Positions 10,678 to 20,749 of a stretch of 64,000 nucleotides of DNA are shown piece after piece. The stretch is taken from the NCBI GenBank assembly GCA_963514095.1, contig OY741266.1:3613501-3677500 (forward strand), given 5' to 3'. A program made the translations under genes and the position numbers. Numbering within the stretch: position 1 is the stretch's first letter; each line of letters opens with the position of its first letter. Below the pieces are notes generated by a model. The model was not told the origin of the DNA, searched no databases, and was given only the letters and a program-made list of their open reading frames with translations. The DNA comes from Eutrigla gurnardus (lineage: Eukaryota > Chordata > Actinopteri > Perciformes > Triglidae).

Positions 10678-12051
10678 CAATTTTCAATTTTATTTATTTA
10701 TAAGGCACCTTTCATACAGGGAATGCAACACAAAGTGCCGTACAGAAAATACAAATTTAGAAAATAAAAACAACGCAACAACAACAATAAAAACAACAAC
10801 AACAGAAAGAAAGACCCGACCCCCCCACCCGGAACACACTCGCACACTCACACTAACATGCACACAACTCAGGTATGGACACCACGCACACACACGCACA
10901 CACACACACACCCCCACGCACTGCATTGGCTAAAACTGTAGAGACATGGCTCGGCAATGAGACATCGGTGAGTGAAAGGCCATCCACACCATGAGGGACT
11001 CTGGTTCCCGTCAGTCGACGGTAAAAGAGACAAAATAATGTAAAATGGAACAAGATAGCAGTAATAAAATAAATAGCTAAAAACTAGATAAAAAGCTAAT
11101 AGGATAGAATAAAATCAGTATAAACTACTAAAATAAGCAAACTTAAAATATTAGATTAAAACTTGGGGAATAAAATAGCAGACTTAAAATAATAGAAGGC
11201 TAATTAAAAGCCAGACTAAAAAGATGAGTCTTGAGCCGTTTTTTAAAAACATCAACATTCTCTGCGGCCCTGAGGTTCTGCGGCAGGCTGTTCCACAGTC
11301 GGGGACCATAATAACTAAAAGCCGCCTCCCCGTGTGTTTTCAATCTGACTTGTGGAAAGGTTAAAAGGCCGGTGCCAGAGGACCTCAGGGTCCGTGAGGG
11401 TTGATATAATAGGAGTAGGTCAGATAAATAAGAGGGCCCAAGACCATTAAGACATTTAAAAACAAGTAAAAGAATCTTAAAATCGATCCTGAAACGGACA
11501 GGGAGCCAATGCAGCGACTTTAAAACTGGTGTAATGTGCTCCCGCCCTCTGGTCCTCGTCAGCACGCGTGCGGCTGAGTTTTGTAGCAGTTGGAGAGTAT
11601 GGATGCTCTTTTTAGGAAGACCAGAGAGCAGGGCATTACAATAGTCTAGACGACTGGAAATAAAAGCATGCATCAGCACCTCTGTACTGGCCTGTGAGAG
11701 AAACGGGCGGACTCTGGCTATATTCTTCAGGTGGTAAAAACCTACCTTTGTTACATTTTTAATGTGTGGAATAAAACTGAGCTCAGAGTCTAAAATCACG
11801 CCCAGGTTTCTCAGAGATTTCGATGATTTAAAATTATTTAATTTTGGTAAAAGTTTCTCTCTCTGGCCTTCAGGACCTATGACTAAAACCTCTGTTTTGT
11901 CCTGGTTGAGTTGTAGAAAGTTTGCTGCCATCCATGACTGGATATCTAAAATGGAATTAAAAAGGGCATCTAAAGGCCCTGTGTCATCAGGAGACACAGC
12001 GATGTACAGTTGTGTATCGTCAGCATAACTGTGGAAGCTGATGCCGTGCCT
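10678..12051 (-). mobile_element. 5'-truncated L2 LINE with 7-bp duplication CCTTATT
   Basis: CCTTATT lies at 10671-10677 and 12052-12058. The element begins inside the RT domain and ends in a 3' tail with the repeated unit AAAATTG on the minus strand. It inserted into the GGGCCATTC transposon after that one had entered the L1, giving a three-layer nest. A CA/GT-rich stretch at 10865-10915 lies in its 3' UTR. Confidence 0.85.
11200..12051 (-). CDS. L2 ORF2 C-terminal fragment, uninterrupted
   Basis: Open from the truncation point: RRHGISFHSYADDTQLYIAV contains the RT catalytic YADD. Next come [85 protein letters not shown] and the terminal FKKRLKTHLFSLAF. These are the thumb and C-terminal motifs of CR1/L2 LINEs. 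About 280 codons remain with no lesion, so the insertion is probably recent. Without endonuclease and the RT fingers it cannot act alone. Confidence 0.9.
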   Translation of the reverse strand, partial: RHGISFHSYADDTQLYIAVSPDDTGPLDALFNSILDIQSWMAANFLQLNQDKTEVLVIGPEGQREKLLPKLNNFKSSKSLRNLGVILDSELSFIPHIKNVTKVGFYHLKNIARVRPFLSQASTEVLMHAFISSRLDYCNALLSGLPKKSIHTLQLLQNSAARVLTRTRGREHITPVLKSLHWLPVRFRIDFKILLLVFKCLNGLGPSYLSDLLLLYQPSRTLRSSGTGLLTFPQVRLKTHGEAAFSYYGPRLWNSLPQNLRAAENVDVFKKRLKTHLFSLAFN

Positions 12052-12212
12052 CCTTATTGCTTAATATTAACTCATAACCTGCCATACAATGTGAATTTTA
12101 CAAACACAAATGTTTATAATCAATAAAATGAGGTCATTTACTATTAAAGAGCCATATATTTTACATTACTTCAACAGAGCAGCGCATCTACTGCAACATG
12201 ACATTAAAAGAT

Positions 12213-12743
12213 CTAAAACAAATATACACACAGCAGAACGTGTTTTGTGCTTGAAAGTGCATTAAAGAACAAAAACATAAAGTATAGCTCCAGAAAGGGT
12301 CTTTCAAGGGTCTTTATTTTTCTGTGGTCACGCATTCCAGAACGTCTCTTATTAGTCTCACTAGAAGTGCTTGGAGTAACAGTCTCACTAGACGTGCGTG
12401 GAAGGTGAGGAGGCGTGGGAGAAGACATGGGAGAAGGCGTGGCAGAAGGCGTGGCAGAGGGTGTGGGAGGTGGCGTGGAAGCCGTGCACAATCTCTCCAT
12501 CTCTCTTTGACTTTTCACCAATACCCTGTGATGTTGCTGTCTTTTTCGCTATGATCTTCTGACCTTCCTTTACTCCATGTCAGATAAATCACTGATAGAT
12601 TTGACCTTTCCTTCATCCTTTCGTTTCTTGTTTCGTTCTCTTTCCTTCTTTAAATATTCTTCGTACTTCTCTGGGTCTTCCCTCAATCTTTTTCTGTATT
12701 CTCTCACCTTCTCTGCTCCACTCTTTTTATGTTCTTTAGGCAT
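12213..12743 (-). pseudogene. Basic coiled-coil N-terminal protein of the GGGCCATTC transposon
   Basis: ATG at 12743-12741 starts MPKEHKKSGAEKVREYRKRL and continues REDPEKYEEYLKKERERNKK then RKDEGKVKSISDLSDME. Two in-frame stops (TAA, then TAG six codons later) follow. The same frame resumes with RQQHHRVL-type basic residues, a PPPTPSATPS-rich linker and a final RRSGMRDHRKIK, to a stop at 12213. I recall YRxRLxxDPEKYxEYLxKERER N-termini from uncharacterised transposon-encoded fish proteins, but cannot verify it. The catalytic part is absent; the L2 insertion lies just downstream. Probable role: DNA-binding N-terminus of the element's transposase. Confidence 0.6.
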
Positions 12744-12978
12744 TGCTGCTTGCTTTTTCCCAGCTTAGCTGTATAATGTCAAATATAAATCAGCATTATC
12801 TTCATGTTTTATCATATCATACATTATTTAGCACTTTAGAATGAAATGTGCTTTACAAATCAAATATAATATAATAACAATATTATTATTATGTTTTAAA
12901 GGTATAATGTAATAATAACGATCAAACATTGCCTTAAATATGTGGAACAATACATGTTGTCACTACTATAATGATTAT

Positions 12979-13373
12979 GTCACAACCGTAACGCTACAAT
13001 TTGTTACGGTTGTGACTGTTACGGTTGTGACATTTTTAGCTAATTCCTAGGATAACTCAAACATGCTAACAAGTAAATGGCTAGCAACAGATGTTTGAAC
13101 AGTTGTACACACAACAAAACATAATATTTTGATTTGAGCCCCCAAAAGTGTATTTCCTTGCAGATAATATGTGTACGGTTGTGACAGTTATTAATGTAAC
13201 ATACTGATTTTCAGACTTTGGAACACATTTACTTAAAAATGATGAGAGGTAATCACTCACCATGCAGCCATGAGGGACAGGGATGCAGTGTCCCTTCCTG
13301 GTCAGAAATTCTGGGGTGTGGCTAAAACCAGGCTCCACCCATGTGGTAAAACAACTCGTGTTACGGTTGTGAC
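12979..13373. repeat. Right cluster of TTACGGTTGTGAC motifs
   Basis: Copies at 12979-12992 (inverted), 13003-13016, 13018-13031, 13174-13185 (one end shortened) and 13360-13373. Two of them are adjacent with a single base between. They mirror the left cluster, except that the seventh position is T rather than A. Confidence 0.75.
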
Positions 13374-13779
13374 ATGAAAGTGTGGGACAGCATTTTTTAA
13401 AGCTTGTTTTGTAATTTAAAAAAAAACTTCAAAATGAATCTAAATATTTTACATTCTGTTTAAAATAAACCAAACATATATCTTAAAATACACCATTGGA
13501 AAAAATAACAACATTCTTTTAAGTATTATTTTCATGGATTGAAATTTAGGCCTTAGAGATTGGGACAACTTCTTCCCAATAGAAAGTACCTAGGAAGGTA
13601 GCATAAATGATGATTTTGCATATATTTAGCTTAATTACTATCTAGTTACAGTATTGTGTTTAACTAGATCATAACATAATCTTAGTAAATACTGAAGGTC
13701 TGAATTCTTAATTGTTTTTTTAAATAGTTTTTTTATTGTGGGACAGCAATTTGCACGAATTCGGTAGAATGGCCCATAT

Positions 13780-15523
13780 ACAGCATGCAGTAATGGGGAC
13801 AGTTTTTCCTGAAATCTTAAAAAAAAACTCAACTGGGAATCCATCCGGGCCAGGAGCTTTGTTATTTTGCATGTTTCTCATAGCAAGAATAATTTCTTCT
13901 ACCGTTAACGGCGAGTCAAGTTATTTAGCAGAATCTGGGTTTATCACAGGGAAATTGAGGTTATCTAGGAACGAGTTCATTTCAGTAGTGTCGGGTGGAT
14001 TCAGACTTATATAAAGAGGAATAGAATGAATGAAAAACAGAATTAATGGTGGTGGGATCTCTATGCAATATGCCTGAAGAATCTTTTACCTGGGGAATCA
14101 TACGTGAGGCTGCCTGGTGACGTAGCTGATGAGCTAGAAGCCGGCTTGCCTTATCACCATGTTCATAATATGTGGCACGTGATCGTAAGAAAAGTCGCTC
14201 TGCATCATTAGTGGTGATAAAATCAAATTCAGTCTGTAGCTCAACACGTTGTTTAAGTAAACTGGGAGAGGGGCAGGTAGCAAGTTGTTGGTCTAATTTA
14301 GTGATATTAATAGAGAGTTCTTGCAATTTGGTTTTACGGGACTTGTTCAAATGGGCAGAGTACGAGATTATTTGTCCCCGTAGGTATGCTTTTAACGATT
14401 CCCAGAGCAATGAGCATGAGACTGGGTCCGTGTCATTTTTATTTATAGCAATAAAATCATCAATTTTAGCTGCAATGAATTTATTAAACTTATCATCTGA
14501 AAGAAGTAATGTATTGAACCTCCAAGGTGTTGGGTACCGGGGTTGTGAGGAAAACTCAATATCTAAAGAAAGAGGGGCATGGTCAGAAATAACAATAGGG
14601 TGGTAATTAACAGTAAGTACATTGGGAAAACGTCCAAAACGTATCCCCGGTATCTCACGGAGCTGGTGCCGGACATCATTAAAGGCGGCTCGGGCACGAG
14701 CCGTCCTCTGAGTGTGGTCGGGGAAGATAGAGAAGCTCATGTCTCCAATCTTGATTCGTTGCTGAGCCCTGACTCGGCGCAGTATGTCTACACAGTCCGT
14801 ATGATAGTGTAAACGAGTGACTATGGGGCGGGGGCGCTCACCAAGTTTCGGCTTCGGCTGGAGATTGCGATGAGCGCGGCCCACGAGAGGCTCCTTCTCG
14901 AGCTTCAGAGCCTCCTTGAGCAGAGAGGAAATAGCTGTAGCAGTAGAAGAGGTGGAAAAATCCTCAGGAATTCCCACCAACCGTATGTTATTGCGCCGAG
15001 ATCTCGCCTCCAAATCTTCGCATTTATTGTCCAATCTTGTCAGCTCTGTTGACAGATGCTCCACTTTAGCTTGTAAGGTAGTGATGTCGTCAGTGCAGGA
15101 GGAAAGCGATGTTTCCATTTCTCCAACGGTGCCCTTCAGAGAGCACACCTCAGACTGGATGTTTGTAATACTGTCAGATAACTCCGACTTCACTGCCCGT
15201 AGCTCAGTCTTGATGTTTGACAAATTCTCGGTCAAGGCCGCTTGAAGCTTGGTTTTGAAAATAGCCTTCACCTCGACGCGGAGTGATGAGAGCAGCTCGG
15301 CCTTAAAGTCGGGGCGAGGGGGGGTACCGCCGCCGCCGCCCGCGGCTGCGTTCGAGCAGGAGGGGGAGCCACTACGAGGCGGGGTTGCAGCGGGCGGGTA
15401 GGCCGCGGTGGTTGTGTAGCTGGTTTGGCTTTTGGAGGCATTTTGATCGAAAAGAAGTCGGCGTTGAGTTGAGATTATGGTGGTGGGGGAAACACACTGA
15501 AAAAAGATGGGAAAAAGATACAA
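13780..15523 (-). pseudogene. L1/Tx1-clade LINE: ORF1 fused in frame to ORF2 by an internal deletion
   Basis: One continuous 513-codon frame (15523-13982) holds two genes. The first ~296 residues are ORF1: a Pro/Ser/Gly-rich start, a long coiled coil (FKTKLQAALTENLSNIKTEL onward), the RRM start RRNNIRLVGIPED, and the C-terminal basic region RVRAQQRIKIGDMSFSIFPD and AFNDVRHQL. At about 14633 it passes straight into the end of the ORF2 endonuclease (FPNVLTVNYHPIVISDHAPL) and the endonuclease-RT linker. The ORF1 stop and most of the endonuclease are missing. Bases 13981-13780 continue ORF2 in another frame (NNKAPGPDGFPVEFFLRFQE). A normal ORF1 start MPPKAKP (ATG at 15441) is in a different frame, so one more shift is present. 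Confidence 0.85.
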
Positions 15524-15635
15524 AAGTGTGCCTAAGATAGAATTTGTGAAGGTTGCTGCAGGAGCTCAGAGAGGCGCGTCCTACTCCATCAGTCGCTACA
15601 CCGGAAGTCCCCCTAGCAGGTCTCCCTGGACCATG
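15524..15635 (-). other. 5' leader of the L1-type LINE
   Basis: Short GC-richer segment between the ORF1 region and the CACTA element. The ATG target duplication of the CACTA element lies at 15633-15635. The L1 5' end is not defined. Confidence 0.4.
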
Positions 15636-15856
15636 CACTGCATGAAAAGTCGGATTTTCGTCCCTGTAAACGCCCGGAAATCTCCCTAATTTTCGGGAGT
15701 TAACGACAATTTACAGGCTGCGAAAGCCGCGTTCGTCTGTGCCGAAAATTGTCGAAAACGAACCACAGCGAAGGCTCTAATTAGCATATGAATAGCAGCG
15801 AAACCGCGCCTGGCCAGAGATGGCTTGAATATCCTCACTCTGGATTGGATGAAACC

Positions 15857-16190
15857 ACTAGTTTTAAACAAGTATAATCGCTCGTGATTGGTTGGCAGAT
15901 CTGGTCATTATAAATGTAAAGCCAACCCACGTTGGCAGATCTGTCACTATTGGTCAACCTGATGAGTCATTATAAATGTAAACCCCACCTCAGTTGGCAG
16001 ATGTGTTACTATTGGTCACACTGGGTCTTTTAAACAAGAATAATCACTAGTGATTGGTTAGCAGATCTATATATATACACATATATATATATACATATAT
16101 GTTTATATATATATATATATGTATATTTATACATATATATACACACATATATTTATTTTTATTTATTTATATATTTATAAATATAAATAT
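15857..16190. repeat. Subterminal imperfect repeats and AT microsatellite
   Basis: TTGGCAGAT recurs at 15892, 15932, 15993 and (as TTAGCAGAT) 16058, with CATTATAAATGTAAA in two intervals. A TATATACA microsatellite follows at about 16064-16190. Together they separate the left terminus from the passenger gene. Confidence 0.7.
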
Positions 16191-16328
16191 GAATGAATTT
16201 ATTGAGGAAAGGAAAAATTGCCAGGAGGAAGTATTCAAAGAAAGAGCTTTATTGACAACACAACTGTACAAATTTGCCCACACGACAAACAAATGAACTG
16301 GCGACATTCTGTCCGAATTTGGTCAATT

Positions 16329-17835
16329 TTACAGCCGCCTGCTGTGCGTGGCCCTGTACTTGGGAGTCTTCTCTAATCGCGACTGTAGAGTCGCACAGAG
16401 CTCGGTGAGCTCCTGGCTACGAGAGGATGGAGGTCGCACAATCCATCCAGACACCCCACCAACGACGCCGTCCTCCTCATCAGACATCATGTCTGTGGTG
16501 GCGGTCCACCTCATCGCCAGCAAGCACACTCCGTCTCGCTTCCAGCAGCTGTAAAACAATCAATAAAGACAATCAGTACTGCGCGATGCGCATGGACACA
16601 ACACATCTATTAATGCACCTGAAAAATAGGTTTAGGTAGGTTTGGTCACATTGACCAAAAACGGATCTAATAAATCTAATAAGTCTTACCCTCTTTCTCC
16701 TGGAACGACTCCGAGCTGACCTCTTCACAGCTTCCGCCTGCGATGTGAGATCAGGCTGTGTGTGTCTGAAGCTCCTGCGTACCGTTTCATAGAATGTCTT
16801 ACAGGCAGCTGGAAAACAATTAAATGAGTGGTATGAATAAGAAAACTTAAGTCCCAGTAAAATTAAAACAAGGAAGAAGAAAACAGTAAAAGTTACTTAC
16901 ACACAATGGCGTCACTATCAGCGTCATAGAAATCCAGACTTGCGGACAAAGCTCAGAGCAAGTAAGAGGTCACAGCTTTGTTATGAGGCGAGGTTCGTCT
17001 GTGAAAACAAAATGAACAGTTAAGATCGGTATCTACTGTTAACGCATCTATTTCCTTATACAGCAGAATGAAAGCATATTCTTTAAATCGTACCCTTGCT
17101 CCGGTTCGTAGCGCCTACAATTCGTCTCCGAGTTGTGAAGACAGCGTACTGCTTCCTGTAAAAGACCAACAACATACACTTAACAAAGCAACTTAACGTT
17201 ACACTGGTTCCTCTCTCTTGTTCTTTTACAAGGCTACTATGCTACTTTTAGCTTGGACTATTAGCTTTTAAGCTACTTTTAGCTTGGGCTTGCTTTGCTA
17301 ATTTTAGCTTAGCTAGCAGTCACCGAACATATTCTTACCGCAATCATCCTGAGAGTCTCCAGCAGTCCTGGATATAAGAATTATAACATTTAAACCACAT
17401 TTTCTTAAGTGAAGCCTCTCAGAGCAGCATCCCTCCTGCCGGTGAACGTCTCCTCATCGTTCCCTCCACTGAATGAGGCGCCCGGTGTCTGCATCCGTCC
17501 CTTTAACGGACAACGGTGCATGGCGTTATTATTTACCGTTAGTAAATATATAACCACGGTTTAACATAAGCACTATATTATTAGTTAACGTGGGTAAAAA
17601 CGGCACATTTGCCGCTTCGCTTGCGCTCGCTAACCTCTGTGGTAAATTACCGTCAGTAGGCTAGCCGGCTGGCAGGACCTTCGATTCGTAACGTTAACGT
17701 ACAATGCCAACAACAATAAAGTAACGTTCATTATTTAAAAGTCAGCTGGAAACATAAAAGTCATGTTACAGTATACTTACATGTGTACGCGGTTTGTGTC
17801 GGGCTGTCGCCAGAATCACCGCCGTCGTCCGCCAT
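16329..17835 (-). pseudogene. Six-exon passenger gene of the CACTA element, decayed
   Basis: Exons by splice signals: 17835-17781, 17367-17339, 17155-17094, 16998-16901, 16808-16690 and 16548-16329; every intron is GT-AG. Phases agree across exons 2 to 5. Pieces: MADDGGDSGDSPTQTAYT; LLETLRMIA; EAVRCLHNSETNCRRYEPEQ; HNKAVTSYLL; SLDFYDADSDAIV; ACKTFYETVRRSFRHTQPDL; an Arg/Lys/Ser-rich stretch; MSDEEDGVVGGVSGWIVRPP; and ELTELCATLQSRLEKTPKYR before TAA. About 195 residues in all. Lesions: TGA formed across exon 1/2, TGA in exon 4 after SYLL, and a frameshift in exon 6 before MSDEED. I recall the MSDEEDG...GWIVRPP block from fish proteins annotated as C14orf93-like; unverified. Function unknown. 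Confidence 0.7.
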
Positions 17836-18063
17836 TATCCAAAACTTGTGAAGTCAGACGAGCCGCAATGCATTTTGGGAAGTTGAGTAGATTTAGCAAG
17901 GTCCGCTGTATACTCAGAAATTCTTGCCAATGCAGTATACATCCGGGCATTTCTCGCGTACACAAATTCACATACTATTGTATGTGAACGCACTACGTAC
18001 TCAAATTTACGTCACAATTAAGTACGAGTAGGACGTTAGTATGGCATTTCGAACACAGCCTCT
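17836..18063. promoter_or_regulatory. Divergent interval between passenger gene and transposase tail
   Basis: It lies upstream of the minus-strand ATG at 17835 and holds GGCATTTCTCGCGTAC-like GC motifs. Position suggests a promoter; no core element is certain. Confidence 0.3.
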
Positions 18064-18348
18064 ATGATCTATGAACCCATCCTTGACCCTCTAGCAGAAC
18101 TACGACCAGCCATTATAAAGCAGTTTATAGTTGTTAATGTTGTGTCAAAAGGTACTGCATTTAAACATGTTATTGCGCAAGTTTCCTGGCTTCATCCCCA
18201 TCCGGACAGACATTTTTATGGAAAGCCAATAGAAGTTTGGAGCTTGCAGGGAACAGACACGTCATACCCAGCATCATTTCTGCCTGTTGAGCGCATTGCT
18301 GGGAGATGTGTGGTTAACACATCCACTGTGCATTTAAGCAAGACCTAA
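18064..18348 (+). pseudogene. CACTA transposase C-terminal remnant
   Basis: Ninety-four codons to a TAA: IKQFIVVNVVSKGTAFKHVI, QVSWLHPHPDRHFYGKPIEV, WSLQGTDTSYPASFLPVERI, AGRCV. The pattern W-x-H-P-x5-F-x-G-x-P-x-E-V-W followed by FLPVxRI is one I associate with the C-terminal domain of animal EnSpm/CACTA transposases. The first Met is only the first in the surviving segment, since the catalytic region upstream is deleted. Its position near the right terminus fits a transposase read towards that end. Confidence 0.6.
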
Positions 18349-18836
18349 GAAAGGGTCACTGTAGTCATGCCACTATGCACAGTGGTTGAGCTCTAGGAGA
18401 CTGTGATGTTGTTTGCATGAATGTACATTTTACCTTTGTGGCAAAGCCTGATTAAAAGTAATTGTTGAAGCAAATTGTTTTGTGTATCTTTGAATGAAGA
18501 TGAAATGAAGTTATATCTTTGAATGAAGATGAAATGAAGTTAACACCTTTCAGAAAAATGTCACCTGGGGGAAAACTCCGCCTGCTACCCTGATTTGCAT
18601 TTGTATAGCTCACAGCATTTTCATTTACATGTTAAAGCCTCCCCTAGGATTACGGGGAGGGGGGTCATGGGGGGACAACTGCCAAACAAGGCCCACGTCA
18701 ATTCCCGGCAATTTACATCAGTTTTCGGTGTTTCCTGCAAATTGCCGTTTGCAGTCGTAAACCTGAACTTCCACGGCAATTTACAGGGCCGCTAACTGAC
18801 GAAAATCCCACTTTTCATGCAGTGATGGTAGAACCT

Positions 18837-19329
18837 GATCCAGGCTGCATCGACGCTGTGGTCTTGTTTGACTCTTAACACTAGTATGTTTAAGGTGGCT
18901 GACTATTGATTAAAGAAATTGACTAAAATAAGCATCTCTAATAAACATACTCCTGGGAGTATGGCTTTGCTCCTGCAGAGGCCGTTGAGATCCTGACCGA
19001 TGCAGACTTCTAACTGGCCTGATGCTGGAAACACCATATGGTAGCTCCACCTACTGCTGTGTGACTGCTCAACTACTCCTGCTTTTTGGTCTATGGTTGG
19101 GATCCATCTTGGCGTGGCTGTGCCTGCTGCCATGGACTACTACCGTTGATACTATTCCTTCTGTTAATACCACCACTACTGCTAATGCTACTACTACTAC
19201 TACCAACACCAAATGCAGTTGGAACCCAAGGGCCTGGGCTGCACAAGATTTCTGCCTAAAAGCCTATATGTTCGGACTTTGAATTGTATTAACTTTTAAA
19301 ATCATGAGCATATTCTAGTCCTGCTCAAT
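18837..19329. repeat. Dispersed repeat related to the 169-bp insertion, plus ACT-rich tract
   Basis: Bases 18855-18910 (block A, GTGGTCTTGTTTGACTCTTA) and 18997-19109 (block B, ACCGATGCAGACTTCTAACT) match the insertion at 9019-9187 in the opposite strand, with block order exchanged. An imperfect CTACTA-rich run lies at 19137-19210. No protein is supported. Confidence 0.6.
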
Positions 19330-20094
19330 GGGCCCTAGTTTCGTGGCGCAGCGCAGGTCGTGCAGGGTGGTGGAGCCGGCGCAATGCAAGTTTCAACCAG
19401 CGCAGCCTTGCGCACGGTCAGTTTGGCGGTTTGGTGGATCGCCTGAGCCGAGATGGGTGTGGCGGCGCAGCAGGGGGAGGCGGCACAGATTCAGCATGGC
19501 GCTGTGGAAGTTTCACACAGTATCCACAGTTCCAGGCACATTTAAATACAATAAATAATCACAACAAACACTATTTAATGCAACTAATTGAATCAACACG
19601 TGAATTTATATCTATATAGATTGTCCCGTCACATCTGACGTCAGATCAAAGGCGGATGGCACGCGTAACGGAAACTCAGCCTGACTGAATTAACACAGCT
19701 GAAACTTGGACCTCTCGGACCAAAACATCAGTTTCATCCTGGGAAAAGTTTGGCCGTCTGGCGCTGCTGCTGTCATCTGTCATTGGGTTGTCATGTGACG
19801 AAACTTGCACTGCACCTCGCCTCGGCGCATTAAAGGTGAGGAGAGGAGCTCATTTGATTGGTGAAGATCTGAATCGGCTGTCTTAATCCCACTCCATGCC
19901 TTCTCTCCTCCTCGTCTCCCACTCACGCCTTCTCTCCTCCCTCTTTCCCACTTGCGGGGGTAGGAGTGACGGGAGGAGTGCCTGTGCTAGACTGCGCGGT
20001 GCACGAAATTTGCAAAGTCCAGGTGGACACACCCCGTCGGTGTGGCGCAGGTGAGCTGAGCCCAGACTGCGCCTGATGTACGAAACTAGGGCCC
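19330..20094. mobile_element. TIR element copy B (3-bp duplication AAT)
   Basis: GGGCCCTAGTTTCGT at the left and ACGAAACTAGGGCCC at the right, flanked by AAT (19327-19329 and 20095-20097). Same orientation as copy A and about 0.77 kb, lacking an internal segment of roughly 150 bases that A and C keep. No transposase frame. Confidence 0.87.
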
Positions 20095-20097
20095 AAT

Positions 20098-20749
20098 GTG
20101 TTAAAGTCCCAGTCGGCAAGTCCGGCGGATCGACGGCACAGATTTTGAATGTTTACAACTCTCACGCTCCTCTCTCACAACCACCGAGCTCCTTCCCCTC
20201 GACTTTGTGCCCTTTGAAATCCCTTAGATCACGCCACCTTTGAAACGCGGGTCTGATGTTGACTGGTTTTATCACGGGCACCGTCGCAATCTTTCTTTTT
20301 TTCCTTCTTTTACACCGGTGTTTTCTTTTCCTTGGTTGTGTTGGACCTCCTCGTTTCGGTTTTTAACTGAGGAATTGAAAGCTTGTTGCTACTTCCCTCC
20401 TCTTCCTCCTGTGATAGTGGTACAACCCGAGGGAAGAGGGGCTCTGTGTGCAAGAACACAGCCCTGCGTGCTGATTGGACAGCATGACCCGGTCTCTGTC
20501 GATTTTACGTAGAGGCGCGCTTTTTTTTCTAAAACCGGATGATTTATTGATGATATGTACTTACAGTTGTGTGCATAATGGGTGCGTACGATCATTCCTA
20601 CACAAAGTGTGGAATTTATCAACTTGTGTGTAAATATAAGCGCAGCTCTGACCATGCTTACACATAGCACCTAGTGGTAGACTAGGGGAACTGCAAACAG
20701 AAATCATTGAGTGTCACAGCATGCGTTAAACAATCTCAACATCTACAAA
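20098..20749. other. No recognised gene; possible left flank of the Harbinger element
   Basis: Bases 20525-20700 contain GCGTACGATC and GTGTGTAAATATAAGCGCAG words resembling Harbinger subterminal DNA, but I cannot match a terminal repeat to the right end at 24224. The open frame at 20240-20512 has no recognisable domain. Confidence 0.35.

Larger units (their letters stand above)
10053..13775. mobile_element. TIR DNA transposon GGGCCATTCTACCGAATT, 4-bp duplication ATAT
   Basis: Ends are inverted repeats of about 27 bases, GGGCCATTCTACCGAATT then T/C-GTGCAAA. ATAT flanks both sides (10049-10052 and 13776-13779). Excising the element and one ATAT gives the uninterrupted L1 codons H-A-V-Y-K-E-S-L, which fixes the boundaries. 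Inside are a remnant of a basic protein (12213-12743, minus), clustered TTACGGTWGTGAC motifs near both ends, and a nested L2 copy (10678-12051). The superfamily is not certain; 4-bp duplications occur in Sola- and Chapaev-type elements. Confidence 0.9.
15636..18824. mobile_element. CACTA/EnSpm-type transposon, 3.2 kb, 3-bp duplication ATG
   Basis: Left end CACTGCATGAAAAGTCGGAT and right end (reverse complement) CACTGCATGAAAAGTGGGAT, continuing TTTTCGTC on both, 26 of 27 bases matching. ATG flanks both sides (15633-15635 and 18825-18827). CACTG termini with a 3-bp duplication are the hallmark of EnSpm/CACTA elements. It carries a minus-strand multi-exon gene (16329-17835) and a plus-strand transposase-tail remnant (18064-18348). 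Subterminal regions contain repeated ACAATTTACAGG/GGCAATTTACA-like words. The main DDE domain is gone, so it is non-autonomous. Confidence 0.88.

Noticed and set aside
10640..11053. Thr/His- and Val-rich frames around a CA repeat
   Set aside because: Microsatellite translation within the L2 3' UTR.
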